A stretch of DNA of 60,488 bases, from the NCBI GenBank assembly GCA_035294245.1, contig DATGLG010000059.1:1-60488 (forward strand), in the 5' to 3' direction. Below, in pieces: positions 1-8,416 of the stretch; the first letter of the stretch is position 1, and every line of letters starts with the position of its first letter. The translations under genes were made by a program, and so were the position numbers. This DNA comes from DATGLG01 sp035294245. Its GTDB lineage: Bacteria; Pseudomonadota; Alphaproteobacteria; JACZXZ01. Under the pieces are notes generated by a model. That model was not told the origin of the DNA, made no database searches, and worked only from the letters and a program-made list of their open reading frames with translations.

Positions 1-63
1 GTCCAGAAACCTGGCCACAAAACGAATACGCTCATCCATTGGGCGACACTCCTTCCACGGCAT
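1..63 (-). CDS. IS481-family DDE transposase, N-terminal fragment
   Basis: The 21 visible residues begin MPWKECRPMDERIRF and end VARFLD, which is the well-conserved start of IS481/ISBj-type integrase-core transposases, just before their helix-turn-helix region. The start codon is at 63. The DDE catalytic domain lies beyond base 1, so it cannot be judged whether the gene is intact. The protein would cut and join the IS ends during transposition. Recognition rests on this short but characteristic N-terminus. Confidence 0.75.
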   Translation of the reverse strand, partial: MPWKECRPMDERIRFVARFLD

Positions 64-91
64 CCCCGGCTCCCCCCGAAAATGCCCAAAG

Positions 92-134
92 TGTTACCCA
101 TGTCTCCGGTATGAAGTGTCACCTATGTCTCGGG
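92..134. repeat. Tandem 18-bp repeat at IS end
   Basis: TGTTACCCATGTCTCCGG (92-109) and TGTCACCTATGTCTCGGG (117-134) match at 15 of 18 positions and are spaced 25 bp start to start. They lie just outside the transposase start codon and probably form transposase-binding sites at the element end. Confidence 0.7.
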
Positions 135-380
135 AAGCACATGCGGCGAAGATCGATCCTCCGGCGTTCTCCAAGAGCTGGAGAACGTGGGCTGAGGGTT
201 TGATTCCGCGCGGGCGAGACGGCCGGCAACCGGGCGCCGCCTGTCTTGCCGTTGCCGTCCGTATCAAGCCGGCAAGACATCCCGCGCCGTGGCGAAAGCG
301 ATGCGCCGCGGCGCCCGCGCGAATTTTATCGGAGCCGAAGACTTGCAGACGACCGATCATTCCCGATTGCTGCGCTCGTG

Positions 381-1310
381 ATGGCGCGGATCGTCGTAAT
401 CGGCGGCTCTGGGCGGGTCGGCTCGCGGGTCTGCCGCGACTTGCACAGGCGCGGCCATCGCGTGATCGCGCTGGGTCGCTCGCGCCCGGGGCTCGATCGC
501 TTGGCGCCCGAGATCGCGACCGCGATCGTCGATCTTGAGAGCCCCGAAACCGTGGCGCCCCATCTGGGCGACGCCGATATCGTCGTCGGCTGCGTCCACG
601 GGCATTTCATTCCGGCGATCCTGGCCTCGCTCGATCGCGCGACGCGTCCGGCCGGAGGGGCGGAGCCTAGCCTCGCCCCGGGGCCGCGGCTGATCCTGCT
701 CGGCTCGACGTGGCGCTACATGAAGACTGCCAATCCGGCGGGCGAAAGTGTCCGCCGCGGCGAGGCGGCGTTCCTCGCTTCCGGGCGACCCGGCGTGATC
801 CTCCATTGCTCGATGATCTATGGCCATGCCGGAGATCGGAACGTCGCCCGCGTGCTCGGGGTGATCCGTCGCTGGCCGAAATGGCTGCCGCTCCTGATTC
901 CGCTGCCCGGTGGGGGCAAATCCTGGCTCCAGCCCATCCATATCGACGATGTCGTCGCGGCCGTGGCGAAGGCCGTCGACGATCCCGGGGTCGACGGCGC
1001 GCCAATCATCCTGGCGGGGCCGGCGCCGCTGACCTACGCGGAGCTCGTCCGCCGCTGCGCCGAGCTGCTCGACCGCAGGGCCTGGCCGATCGCGATTCCC
1101 TCGAGTGTCTTAGCGGTGCTGAGCGACGGGCTGGCGCGGCTCGGCCTGAGCCCGCCGCTCCGTGCGGCGGAATGGCGCCGCGCGCAAGAGGACAAGCGGT
1201 TCGATGTCGAGCCGATGCGGAAACGGCTTGGGCTGCAGCCGCGCCCCTTCGCGGCCGGGCTTGCCGACTCGGCCGCCCAATATGGGATCGCCCCGGCCGC
1301 GAAGCATTAA
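381..1310 (+). CDS. NAD(P)-binding epimerase/SDR-like protein
   Basis: A 309-residue protein of the extended SDR/NAD-dependent epimerase group. It opens with beta-strand MARIVVIGG and the glycine-rich Rossmann motif GGSGRVGSR (residues 8-16), followed by an acidic stretch (IVDLES) expected near the adenine ribose. Later segments IYGHAGDRN and PIHIDDV resemble the NAD(P)H-binding, NDUFA9-like epimerases that lack a clear YxxxK catalytic pair. The open frame extends upstream to 246, but the ATG at 381 places the Rossmann fold at the N-terminus as the family expects. Substrate unknown. It stands alone beside the IS end, with no operon partner on its strand. Confidence 0.82.
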   Translation: MARIVVIGGSGRVGSRVCRDLHRRGHRVIALGRSRPGLDRLAPEIATAIVDLESPETVAPHLGDADIVVGCVHGHFIPAILASLDRATRPAGGAEPSLAPGPRLILLGSTWRYMKTANPAGESVRRGEAAFLASGRPGVILHCSMIYGHAGDRNVARVLGVIRRWPKWLPLLIPLPGGGKSWLQPIHIDDVVAAVAKAVDDPGVDGAPIILAGPAPLTYAELVRRCAELLDRRAWPIAIPSSVLAVLSDGLARLGLSPPLRAAEWRRAQEDKRFDVEPMRKRLGLQPRPFAAGLADSAAQYGIAPAAKH

Positions 1311-1358
1311 CAGCCGGCGCTCTTGCCCTGTGGCGATAGCTCGACCGCGGGCGGAGGC

Positions 1359-1529
1359 TCACGCCCTTTGCTCTGCCGTGGGATGCGTCCGCGGCGCTCC
1401 CGCGCGGTTGGAGCTCCCCTTCGCGCGAGAGCGCGCAAGCCGCGCCGCCTTGTCGACATTGTGCACGGTCGCTACGCCAAGGGAGACGAGCGACAATGCC
1501 AAGCCGATGGGCCACCAGATCAGATGCAT
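1359..1529 (-). CDS. Small single-span membrane protein (56 aa)
   Basis: A short frame starting MHLIWWPIGLALSLVSLGVA, one hydrophobic helix of about 20 residues, followed by a basic Arg/Lys-rich tail ending at a TGA. A Shine-Dalgarno match GGGAG lies 7 bases before the ATG at 1529. The organisation (N-terminal anchor, positively charged cytoplasmic tail) is plausible for a small inner-membrane protein. No family is recognised. The main support is the RBS plus a well-formed helix; codon evidence is limited at this length. Confidence 0.5.
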   Translation of the reverse strand: MHLIWWPIGLALSLVSLGVATVHNVDKAARLARSRAKGSSNRAGAPRTHPTAEQRA

Positions 1530-1920
1530 GCGGTAACTCCCGAACCGGACGGAGCCGAGCGCTCACGGCGCGGCGGCAAGGCCTCTCGCCATGGATCCTG
1601 CCGGCCACGTTAACCGCGACAAGGAAATAATCTCTTGATGTAAATCAGCCGAAAGCAGGCACGATCTCAGAGCGCATTGACGAGTGCACCCGGTGCGTGC
1701 GGGCTGAAGCTCAATTCGGTACGCGCGGCCCCAACAGGAGATTTCCTTGTCGGGCCAATCATTAGCGGCCCATTTGACGACGTTATGCAGGATGGCCTGC
1801 GCTAACCGTTTGTTAAGAAAATATCGGGTATTTAGCTAAAATATCAGGTAGTCGCCGGCAATCAGCGGAATCCTGAGCGCAGGTGAGGGCGAGGGGTCCG
1901 CGTCATAGGAGGCTCTCGGT
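1530..1920. other. Intergenic region, no gene seen
   Basis: No convincing frame or RNA gene is visible. The part near 1800-1860 is AT-rich compared with its surroundings and could hold the promoter of the small gene that starts at 1921. A TTAA occurs at 1814 but has no second half-site at the CtrA spacing. Confidence 0.5.
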
Positions 1921-2085
1921 ATGGCCCGTACCCTATATGACGTCGGCGGCTCGGCGGATCTTCGCCACGCGACAGCCGGCGTGAAGCGCCTCGCAATCCG
2001 CGAATCGTGCAGCCTGTGGATACTCGGCTCGGTGGCAGGCTGGTCAGTCCTCTACCTGTTGCTCGCGGCCGTCACGGGCCACTGA
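1921..2085 (+). CDS. Small membrane protein (54 aa)
   Basis: A 54-residue frame (MARTLYDVGG, then a soluble stretch of about 30 residues) with a C-terminal hydrophobic helix from SLWILGSVAG to LLLAAVTGH. A strong Shine-Dalgarno AGGAGG lies 8 bases upstream of the ATG, one of the best in the window, which argues for real translation. No family is recognised. It is convergent with the BrkB-like gene that ends at 2139. Confidence 0.66.
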   Translation: MARTLYDVGGSADLRHATAGVKRLAIRESCSLWILGSVAGWSVLYLLLAAVTGH

Positions 2086-2138
2086 GCGGCATATCGGGCC
2101 GGCGAGATCGCCGCGGGGGCGCCGTGCGGCCCACCGCA

Positions 2139-3110
2139 TCAGTGCTTCTTCCCGACGGTATCGGCCATTTCAGCGCCCCGGATCCCGATCGGAGGCTCGC
2201 TCCCTTTGGTGCCGCTCCGCCCCGCCTGGTGCTCGATCTCGGCATCGAGCTCGGCACCAAGCAGGACCGCGTAGAACGAGAAATAGAGCCACATCAGGAG
2301 AACGATGACCCCGGCAAGCGAGCCGTATCGCTTGTCGTATGAGGCGAACTCGCCGACATAGAGCGAGAAGAGCGCCGAGGCCGCGATCCAAAGCGTCGCC
2401 GCGACGACGGTGCCCCGGGTGACCCAACGCCATTTGGGCCGCTCGCGTGACGGCGCGAAGCGGAAGACCACCGCCAAGCCGATCATCACGGAGACGAGGA
2501 GGATGGGCCAGCGCAAGATGGACGCAAGCGTCTTGCCGAAATCGCCGAGGGGCAACACGCGAAGCACGGCGGGGAGAACTGCGACGAGCGCCAGGGCGAC
2601 GACCGCGAACAAGACCACGACGACGGTGAGCGCCAGGGCGACGGCGTAGAAACGCAGAAGGCCTCGCTTCTCCTCCTCGCCATAGACCACATTCAGCGCC
2701 GCCATCAGCGAGGTGGTGCTGGAGCTTACGCTCCATAGCGCGACGAGAAGGCTGACGATGAATCCAATGCCCAGGCTCTCGTGCGAATGGCTGGTGAGAT
2801 AGGTGAGCTGATCGGAAATCAGCTTGACCGCATCCGCCGGCATGAGCTCGCGCATCCCCTGCACCTGGCGCTGCACGTCGGCGGGGTCGAACAGCAAGCC
2901 GTAAAGCGCGACGAGCGCTGCGATCCCGGAAGGAATGGCGACGAAGGCATAGAAGGCGGCCCCCGCGGCAATCAACGAGATATTCTTCTGGGAAACGGCA
3001 TCCTTGACGCGGAATAGGATATCGCGCCAGCGGCGCTTGGGACCGTCGCTCGGCCATTGCGCGCGACGGCCATGCGCGTCTGAGCGGCTTGCCCGCGGTT
3101 GAGAATTCAT
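2139..3110 (-). CDS. YihY/BrkB family inner-membrane protein
   Basis: A 323-residue protein with the BrkB/YihY fold: an N-terminal soluble tail, then about six hydrophobic segments between residues 45 and 295. Family hallmarks are SLIAAGAAFYAFVAIPSG in the first helix, ALWSVSSSTTSLMAALN, and the late YGSLAGVIVLLMWLYFSFYAVLLGAELDAE block. The family was once misnamed ribonuclease BN; its real role is unsettled and it is usually called a putative envelope or transport protein. The charged C-terminal extension (about 30 residues) is not conserved. A second family member lies at 6055-6963 on the opposite strand, and the two differ clearly in sequence, so they are not a recent duplication. Confidence 0.9.
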   Translation of the reverse strand: MNSQPRASRSDAHGRRAQWPSDGPKRRWRDILFRVKDAVSQKNISLIAAGAAFYAFVAIPSGIAALVALYGLLFDPADVQRQVQGMRELMPADAVKLISDQLTYLTSHSHESLGIGFIVSLLVALWSVSSSTTSLMAALNVVYGEEEKRGLLRFYAVALALTVVVVLFAVVALALVAVLPAVLRVLPLGDFGKTLASILRWPILLVSVMIGLAVVFRFAPSRERPKWRWVTRGTVVAATLWIAASALFSLYVGEFASYDKRYGSLAGVIVLLMWLYFSFYAVLLGAELDAEIEHQAGRSGTKGSEPPIGIRGAEMADTVGKKH

Positions 3111-3275
3111 TGCGTCCCCCCGGTGCTTCCCCCGTCGCCGTCAAGCATGAGCGCTCTCGGCCCGAGGTCATCGCCGCGGTGAAGATTAAAAGGCCTCGCC
3201 GACGCAATCCAGGCGTTGCGGGGCGCGGGGGTCCCAGAACCAAGCCTCTGCCTCTCGCAAGGGCTCCCGGCGGAA

Positions 3276-3452
3276 TCAGGGTGCTGGCGGTCGCCCCCGC
3301 ATGACGCCGACCAGCAGCGAGACGAGGAACAGGACGATAAAGATGAAGAACAGAACCTTCGCGATGCCGGCGGCGGTCGCCGCGATTCCGGCAAAGCCGA
3401 GCACACCGGCAATGATGGCGATGATCAGGAATATCAGAGCCCAGCGGAGCAT
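3276..3452 (-). CDS. DUF1328 family small membrane protein
   Basis: A 58-residue protein, MLRWALIFLIIAIIAGVLGF..., matching the DUF1328 (YtjA-like) family end to end: two short transmembrane helices with a glycine/alanine-rich GIAATAAGIAK turn and a short basic C-terminus. An RBS-like GAGGA lies 3-7 bases before the ATG at 3452. The family is common in Proteobacteria, often in stress-related settings, with no known biochemical role. The length fits the family exactly. Confidence 0.88.
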   Translation of the reverse strand: MLRWALIFLIIAIIAGVLGFAGIAATAAGIAKVLFFIFIVLFLVSLLVGVMRGRPPAP

Positions 3453-3570
3453 GGGTCCTCCACATAAACTCCACATACACATAGAAGGATTCGCGCGCGA
3501 GGCGAACCGCGGACTTGCAAAGGCTTGCTTCACTGACCCTTCGGCGGGTGGATTATTCCATGCTTCCAGC

Positions 3571-4566
3571 CTAGGCAAGCGCGATGACGGCATGGATGAG
3601 GGCGCCGAAAATCGCCGTCGCGGGTATCGTGATGACCCAGGCGAGCACGATCTCGTCCGCGATGTTCCACTTGACCGCGGAGGCGCCGCGGGTGACGCCC
3701 ACGCCGACGATCGCTCCCGCGATGGTATGGGTGGTGGAGACGGGCGCGCCCAGGGCGGTGGCGAGAAAGAGTGTCGTGGCGCCGGCGCTCTCGGCGCAGA
3801 ACCCTTGCATCGGCTTGAGATGCGTGATCTTCGATCCCATGGTCTTGACGATGCGCCAGCCGCCGATGAGCGTGCCCATGGCCATGGCGGCCTGGCAGGC
3901 CAGCACGACCCAGATTGGCACGTAGAACGTGGCGCCGAGCAGGCCCTGGCTGTAGAGCAGCACGGCGATGATTCCCATGGTCTTCTGCGCGTCGTTGCCG
4001 CCATGGCCGAGGGAGTAGGCGGCCGCCGAGAGGAGCTGGAGCGAGCGGAAATAGCGATCAACCTTGAAGGGCGTGGCGCGCACGAATATCCACGAGACGG
4101 CAACGACGAGAGGCAGGGCGATCAGGAAGCCGATCAGCGGCGAGAGCACGATCGCAGCGCCGGTCTTTGCGACCCCGGACCATACGATGCTGGCGAAGCC
4201 CGATTTGGCGATCCCCGCGCCGACGAGGCCGCCGATCAGAGCGTGGCTGGAGCTCGAGGGAATGCCCTGCCACCAGGTGAAGAGATTCCAGAGAATGGCC
4301 GAGAAGAGAGCTGCGAAGATCACCCGCGCATCGATAACGCCGGCATGCACGAGCCCGGTGCCGAGGGTTTCGGCGACATGCAGCCCGAAGACGAGGAACG
4401 CGATGGCGTTGAAGAAGGACGCCCAAAGCACCGCCTGGGCCGGCCGCAGGACGCGCGTCGATACCACGGTCGCGACGGAGTTCGCGGCATCGTGGAGACC
4501 ATTCAGGAAATCGAACGCGAGCGCCACGCATACGAGGACGGCGAGGGTGACCGTTCCGAGCGGCAT
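3571..4566 (-). CDS. pit: Inorganic phosphate transporter, PiT family
   Basis: A 331-residue polytopic membrane protein. Both PiT signature copies are present: FDFLNGLHDAANSVAT near residue 20 and YSLGHGGNDAQKTMG near residue 187, each providing the Asn/Asp pair that defines the family. The GAPVSTTHTIAGAIVG block also fits. It imports phosphate (often as metal phosphate) with protons. The frame is open to 4629, but the ATG at 4566 puts the first helix right after the start and avoids overlap with the DUF47 gene 16 bp upstream. The DUF47-Pit pairing is the same as the orfA-pit low-affinity phosphate operon described in Sinorhizobium. Confidence 0.92.
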   Translation of the reverse strand: MPLGTVTLAVLVCVALAFDFLNGLHDAANSVATVVSTRVLRPAQAVLWASFFNAIAFLVFGLHVAETLGTGLVHAGVIDARVIFAALFSAILWNLFTWWQGIPSSSSHALIGGLVGAGIAKSGFASIVWSGVAKTGAAIVLSPLIGFLIALPLVVAVSWIFVRATPFKVDRYFRSLQLLSAAAYSLGHGGNDAQKTMGIIAVLLYSQGLLGATFYVPIWVVLACQAAMAMGTLIGGWRIVKTMGSKITHLKPMQGFCAESAGATTLFLATALGAPVSTTHTIAGAIVGVGVTRGASAVKWNIADEIVLAWVITIPATAIFGALIHAVIALA

Positions 4567-4582
4567 GGTGCGGGGCGGACCG

Positions 4583-5236
4583 TCAGACCTGCTCGAGGAC
4601 GATGCCTTCGATGACGTTGGCGACGTCATTGAAGTGGTCGACGACCGTCTCCAGCATCTCGTAGATTTCCTTGCAATCGCGATAGGCGGTGTCGGTGATG
4701 GCGCCGCTCTTCAATTCGGCGCGGGCGCGCTTCATGCCGGAGAAATAGGCGTGATCGGCGGCCGATTCGATCTTGTCGATCTCCTCGTCGATGGCGCGCA
4801 GGCGCGCCTGCTCCTTGTTGATGGATTCCAGCAGCGGCATGGCCTCGAGAACCAGCTCGGCGCAGCGCATGATGTGTCCCGCGACCGCCCGCATCTCCGG
4901 CGTGAAGTCCTTGATTTCATAGAGCTCGATATCGCGCGCGACGGCCTCCATCAGATCGACGGCGTCGTCCATATGCGTGATCAGCTCCTGAATCTCGCGG
5001 CGGTCGAAGGGGGTAATGAAGGTCTTGTGTATCTTCTGTAAGATGCGCAGCGTTATGGCGTCGGCCTCGCTTTCGTAGCGATGAATCGCCGCGATCTGCG
5101 TCTTGATATCCGCGCCGTCGACGATCAGCGCGTGCAATGCGCCGGCGGTATCCAGGATCTTCCCGGCATGAAGCTGGAAGTCGGCGATGAAGCCGGCCTC
5201 CTTCGGCATGACGGCGCGAATGAGTCGCGTGATCAT
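4583..5236 (-). CDS. DUF47 (PhoU-like) phosphate transport regulator
   Basis: A 217-residue, largely helical protein of the DUF47/TIGR00153 family, distantly related to PhoU. Recognisable segments are MPKEAGFIADFQLHA, IHRYESEADAITLRILQKIHKTFITPFDR, the acidic HMDDAVDLMEA turn, and YRDCKEIYEMLETVVDHFNDVANVIEGI. The ATG at 5236 gives the normal family length; the frame runs open further upstream without family similarity. No clear Shine-Dalgarno precedes it. It is 16 bp upstream of pit on the same strand, so the two are almost certainly co-transcribed and DUF47 probably controls the transporter. Confidence 0.9.
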   Translation of the reverse strand: MITRLIRAVMPKEAGFIADFQLHAGKILDTAGALHALIVDGADIKTQIAAIHRYESEADAITLRILQKIHKTFITPFDRREIQELITHMDDAVDLMEAVARDIELYEIKDFTPEMRAVAGHIMRCAELVLEAMPLLESINKEQARLRAIDEEIDKIESAADHAYFSGMKRARAELKSGAITDTAYRDCKEIYEMLETVVDHFNDVANVIEGIVLEQV

Positions 5237-5328
5237 GTCGGGGAGCCGGCGTCGTCGGCGATGGCGATTCTCATGCTTGAACGCTCCGATACAGTCATCT
5301 CCGGCCGTTGCGGTCGGGGCGGCCAATG

Positions 5329-5586
5329 CTATCGCACCAGACGCTTGGTTATCCATAGGAGCGCGCTCGATCGCTTCGCGCGCAAGCCGAGGCGGCCATG
5401 GACACCGAAGCCGCCGGCAATGGGGCGGAACAGGTTGTCCGGCCACGCCGACGGCCCGCGCTCGTTGGTGAGCCGGCCATCGAATGCCTCGCTTGCCATC
5501 AGCTTGTCCATCATTCCCGGAACCAGACGATTGGCCCGGATGGCTTCATACGTCGGGCCGCCGACCCAGACCGCGTGACGGGGAGT
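5329..5586 (-). pseudogene. SDR-family oxidoreductase, C-terminal remnant
   Basis: From about 5586 down to the stop at 5329 the minus strand encodes a stretch starting RHAVWVGGPTYEAIRANRLV, then PGMMDKLM, an ERGPSAWPDNLFRPI segment and HGRLGLRAK. This matches the last 80 or so residues of a subgroup of rhizobial SDR oxidoreductases (pattern VGGPT..AI..N...PG......DEP....RPDNL..P..G..G.HGRF..RA). The Rossmann fold and the YxxxK catalytic centre are absent: upstream the frame is low-complexity Arg/Ser/Pro with no homology. Best read as a gene that lost its first two thirds by deletion. Confidence 0.62.
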
Positions 5587-5707
5587 GCCGGACCGCCCGG
5601 GCGATCGACTCGGGAACGGCGGGCGGGCTGATTCGTTTCCGGGTCGGGATCGGGTGGCGTCGCCTGGCGCGCTTCGTCGGCGCCGCCGCAATCGTCAACC
5701 GTGGCGA

Positions 5708-5884
5708 TCAGCCCGGCGGGCGCGGCGGGGTCTCGGGAGGCGTGCCCTGGGGCGCATGCGGTGGCTCCGGCGGGGGTACCGTGGGCGGCTGCGAAGGCGG
5801 CAGCCCCGGCGGCTGCGGCGGCGCAGGAGGCACCTCCGGCGGCGAGCCCGGGGGAAGCTCCGGTGGGACCTGAAGATCGGCCAT
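5708..5884 (-). CDS. Small proline-rich protein (58 aa)
   Basis: Starts MADLQVPPELPPGSPPEVPP and continues as PP-x-PP repeats to the stop, with about half the residues proline. A purine-rich RBS (GGGGAGAG) directly precedes the ATG at 5884. Such compositions form polyproline-II rods. The opposite strand reads as a glycine-rich frame, but only this strand has an RBS and a defined short product. No function can be assigned. Similar short Pro-rich proteins occur in Rhizobiales, but this was not checked. Confidence 0.5.
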   Translation of the reverse strand: MADLQVPPELPPGSPPEVPPAPPQPPGLPPSQPPTVPPPEPPHAPQGTPPETPPRPPG

Positions 5885-6054
5885 ATCTCTCCCCGCCTCG
5901 GCGCAGCGCTTTCCGCGTCGCGCCGATGTCATCCCGCCGAACCCGCGAACCCGCCATCGGGTTCCCGGCGCCGCGAGCGCGCGCGGCAACCAATCCCCGG
6001 CGCGGGCGATTAAGTAAGGCGGCGCTCCGATGCCGCATCGAGACGGGAGCGCGA

Positions 6055-6963
6055 ATGCTGGCCGCGATGTCGCGAATGGTGCCGGGCTTCGTCCGTCGCC
6101 TGGCGGTCCTTGCCTGGGACGCTGGGGTCGATCTCGTCGGCCATGAGGGCTTCGAGCTTTCCGGCTATGCGGCATTCACAGCGCTGCTCGCGCTGTTCCC
6201 TTTTCTGATCTTCCTTGCGGGCCTCGCCGGCTTCCTCGACAACGTCGGCGATGTGGGGCGGTTCGTCTCGACGGCTCTCAAATTCATTCCGCCCGAGGTC
6301 GCGTCCTCCCTCTCGCCCGTCGTGCACGAGGTCCTGTCGCAGCGCCGCGGCGGGCTCCTGACCTTCGGCTTCGTCTTCTCGTTGTGGTCCGCCTCGAGCG
6401 GCGTGGAGGCGCTCCGCGCGATGCTCAACCGCAGCTACGGCGTCCCGGAGACGCGGTCGATCTGGTGGCTGCGCATACAAAGCATCTTGATCGTCATCGT
6501 TGGCGCGGGGATCGCCTTGCTGATCTCCGTGATGATCGTGCTCGGGCCCGTGCTCTGGCGCCTCATCCACCGCCTTGTCGCACCCGACGAGATCAGTCAC
6601 GGCTTATGGACCCTGCTGCGCTACGGCCTCGGGGCCGGCTTCGGCGTGTCCTCGCTCATGGTGCTTCACATCGCCCTGCCCAATTGCCGTAATTCGATCC
6701 GCCATGTCTGGTGGGGTGCCGTGGTCACGACGTGCCTGTGGCTGATCATGGCCACGCTGTTCTCGATCTATGTCGAGAGCGTCCCGCAATACAACATCAC
6801 CTATGGCAGCCTCGGCGGGGTGATTCTCACGCTTCTGCTCTTCTATTTCAGCGGCCTGATCTTTGTCTACGGCGCCGAGATCAACGCACATCTCAATCGC
6901 CGGCGCCGCGCGGCGCGGAACCGCGGGCGCGACGCTGCTGAGGATAGCCGGCTATCCGCGTGA
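6055..6963 (+). CDS. YihY/BrkB family inner-membrane protein
   Basis: A 302-residue BrkB/YihY protein: GYAAFTALLALFPFLIFLAGLAGF in the first helix region, the LWSASSGVEALRAMLNRSYGV block near residue 110, and the closing YGSLGGVILTLLLFYFSGLIFVYGAEINAHL segment. About six transmembrane segments. The ATG at 6055 has GGGAG 5 bases upstream; the open frame extends to 5701 across unrelated low-complexity sequence. It is more typical of the family than the paralogue at 2139-3110. Envelope location is certain from its hydrophobicity; function is unknown. Confidence 0.9.
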   Translation: MLAAMSRMVPGFVRRLAVLAWDAGVDLVGHEGFELSGYAAFTALLALFPFLIFLAGLAGFLDNVGDVGRFVSTALKFIPPEVASSLSPVVHEVLSQRRGGLLTFGFVFSLWSASSGVEALRAMLNRSYGVPETRSIWWLRIQSILIVIVGAGIALLISVMIVLGPVLWRLIHRLVAPDEISHGLWTLLRYGLGAGFGVSSLMVLHIALPNCRNSIRHVWWGAVVTTCLWLIMATLFSIYVESVPQYNITYGSLGGVILTLLLFYFSGLIFVYGAEINAHLNRRRRAARNRGRDAAEDSRLSA

Positions 6964-7038
6964 AGGGCTTCCGTGCGGCGGCCGCCCACTCGGCGCATTG
7001 CGCCGAAGGCGCGAATATGTCGCGCGCTTAGTTGATGC

Positions 7039-7488
7039 TCATGCGTGCCCGGTATGGTGCCGCGCGGGGATCGACAGCGGCGGGTGCGATGGATGCCCGA
7101 CCATGGCAAAGGAACTCGAGGCTGGCGATCGGCGGTATGGCCGCGCTGCCGAGATCAGCTCGGACGCGCGCTCCTCGGAAAAGCCGCACATGGCGACCAG
7201 CAGCTGCAGCCGTCGCTTGGTTTCCGACGATCGCGACGCCCCGTCGACATGCGCTGCGCGCACCTCCCTCCGGGTGACGCTGTCGGTCACCCGCATGATC
7301 TCGTGGAAGAGCTTGAACAAGGCGAATTTGGGATCATTTGCCCGCTGCACGCTCGACGGCTCACAGACGATGACCTCCAAGCAGGCGCGAACGTACTGGT
7401 CGCCGCGCTGCGGCGAGCCGGTGAGAGCATGGGCATAGCGGCGCAGCTTCGGAAGAGAGCGGGCGAGCTCGCGAGTTGGATAGGTCAT
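7039..7488 (-). CDS. PhyR-like sigma-mimic domain protein without receiver domain
   Basis: A 149-residue protein starting MTYPTRELARSLPKLRRYAHALTGSPQRGDQYVR, which strongly resembles the N-terminal sigma-factor-like half of PhyR, the general stress response anti-anti-sigma factor of Alphaproteobacteria. Region-2-like helices (residues 5-75) are followed by a region-4-like segment with CGFSEERASELISAARP (about residues 108-125). In PhyR this is followed by a response-regulator receiver domain; here the frame ends after about 25 low-complexity residues. A very good RBS (AAGGAG, 8-bp spacing) precedes the ATG at 7488. It may be a truncated relic, or a stand-alone NepR-binding protein freed from phosphorylation control. 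No nepR or ecfG lies nearby. Confidence 0.68.
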   Translation of the reverse strand: MTYPTRELARSLPKLRRYAHALTGSPQRGDQYVRACLEVIVCEPSSVQRANDPKFALFKLFHEIMRVTDSVTRREVRAAHVDGASRSSETKRRLQLLVAMCGFSEERASELISAARPYRRSPASSSFAMVGHPSHPPLSIPARHHTGHA

Positions 7489-7815
7489 GGCCTGAACTCC
7501 TTTTTGAATTTTGTGCTGCAAGGATATCGAGGGCGGAGTCACCAAAGCGGAACAACCTTGTGACAAACTCGTGACCTAGCTCTGGAAATGCTACAAGATT
7601 GCGACCTCGCGCCATGTTTCACTTTCGTGAATCCTTGACGCGCTCGCATTGATTTGGCGCAGGCGCGCGATTTCTCCGTTTCGACGGCGAATCCTTGGCC
7701 TTGCTCGCCGCATTCACCCCTCGGCGCATAGGCGCGATGAGGAACCCGCTGCGAAACGCCGGCGTTTGGATCGAGACCGGCGCGCAACGATCACGACGGT
7801 GAGGCGAGTGACGGG
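7489..7815. other. Intergenic region between divergent genes
   Basis: It separates the PhyR-like gene (leftward) from a proline-rich secreted protein (rightward) and must hold both promoters. No frame in it looks coding, and no RNA gene or strong inverted repeat was recognised. Confidence 0.5.
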
Positions 7816-8298
7816 ATGATGGAGCGAGGGACTCTTTTCGGAAGCAGGCGGCGGCGACGGTGGCGGGATTCGCCGATCCCGGCTGGGCGATCCGGAGCGA
7901 CTCGGATCGGTGGGGCGGTGCTCTGTGCGGCTCTTGCGGGCGCGGCGCTTGTCGCCCCTGGACGTGACGTGCCTTGCGCCGCGTCCTTGCCGTCGCACCC
8001 CTGGGCTCGGCTGGCAGCGGCCGAGGGCGGCGGCGCGGCGCCGGAGAGCAATCCGGGCGGCACTACGCCCACACCGCCGACGCCGAACGAGCCCTCACCC
8101 ACGAGGCCCGGGCCGGGAAAAGGCGTGATCACGCCACCGCCGACAGGAGACACGGGAATTCAGAAGCCAACCCCGAGCACCGGACCCAACAGCATGCCCG
8201 TGATCAAGCCCCCCGGTCCTGGAAACGGCGTCCCGGGAGGCGAGCCGCCGCCGGGAGAGAAGCCCACACCGAATGGCGGTGGGGTGGTGCCGCGGTGA
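7816..8298 (+). CDS. Proline/glycine-rich exported protein
   Basis: A 160-residue frame. After an Arg-rich leader, residues 31-48 (IGGAVLCAALAGAALVAP) form a hydrophobic segment that could be a signal peptide or anchor. The rest is a Pro/Gly/Thr-rich chain with phrases such as TGDTGIQKP, NSMPVIKPPGPGNG and GGEPPPGEKP. Short exported proteins with DTGI..P...MPVIPPPG motifs are widespread in Proteobacteria and have no known role. The exact start is uncertain: a second ATG follows immediately, and no strong RBS is present. Confidence 0.55.
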   Translation: MMERGTLFGSRRRRRWRDSPIPAGRSGATRIGGAVLCAALAGAALVAPGRDVPCAASLPSHPWARLAAAEGGGAAPESNPGGTTPTPPTPNEPSPTRPGPGKGVITPPPTGDTGIQKPTPSTGPNSMPVIKPPGPGNGVPGGEPPPGEKPTPNGGGVVPR

Positions 8299-8416
8299 CG
8301 CAGGAGCGCCTCTGGCCGCCACTCTCGCTCCGGGCCGCGGCGGGTGGAACCATCACGACGCCCTCGCGTTCCTTGGAAGAGCCGGGCACGTCGGATATCG
8401 CCCATCCGGGGGAGTA

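Larger units (their letters stand above)
1..134 (-). mobile_element. IS481-family insertion sequence, end only (cut by window edge)
   Basis: The minus strand carries the first 21 codons of an IS481-type transposase, and outside them lie two near-identical 18-bp copies of TGTYACCYATGTCTCSGG (92-109 and 117-134). Such repeats are typical of the non-coding end of this IS group. The element reads leftward out of the window, so its other end and the target duplication cannot be seen. The outer boundary near 134 is inferred from where the repeat stops and is uncertain by tens of bases. Confidence 0.72.
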
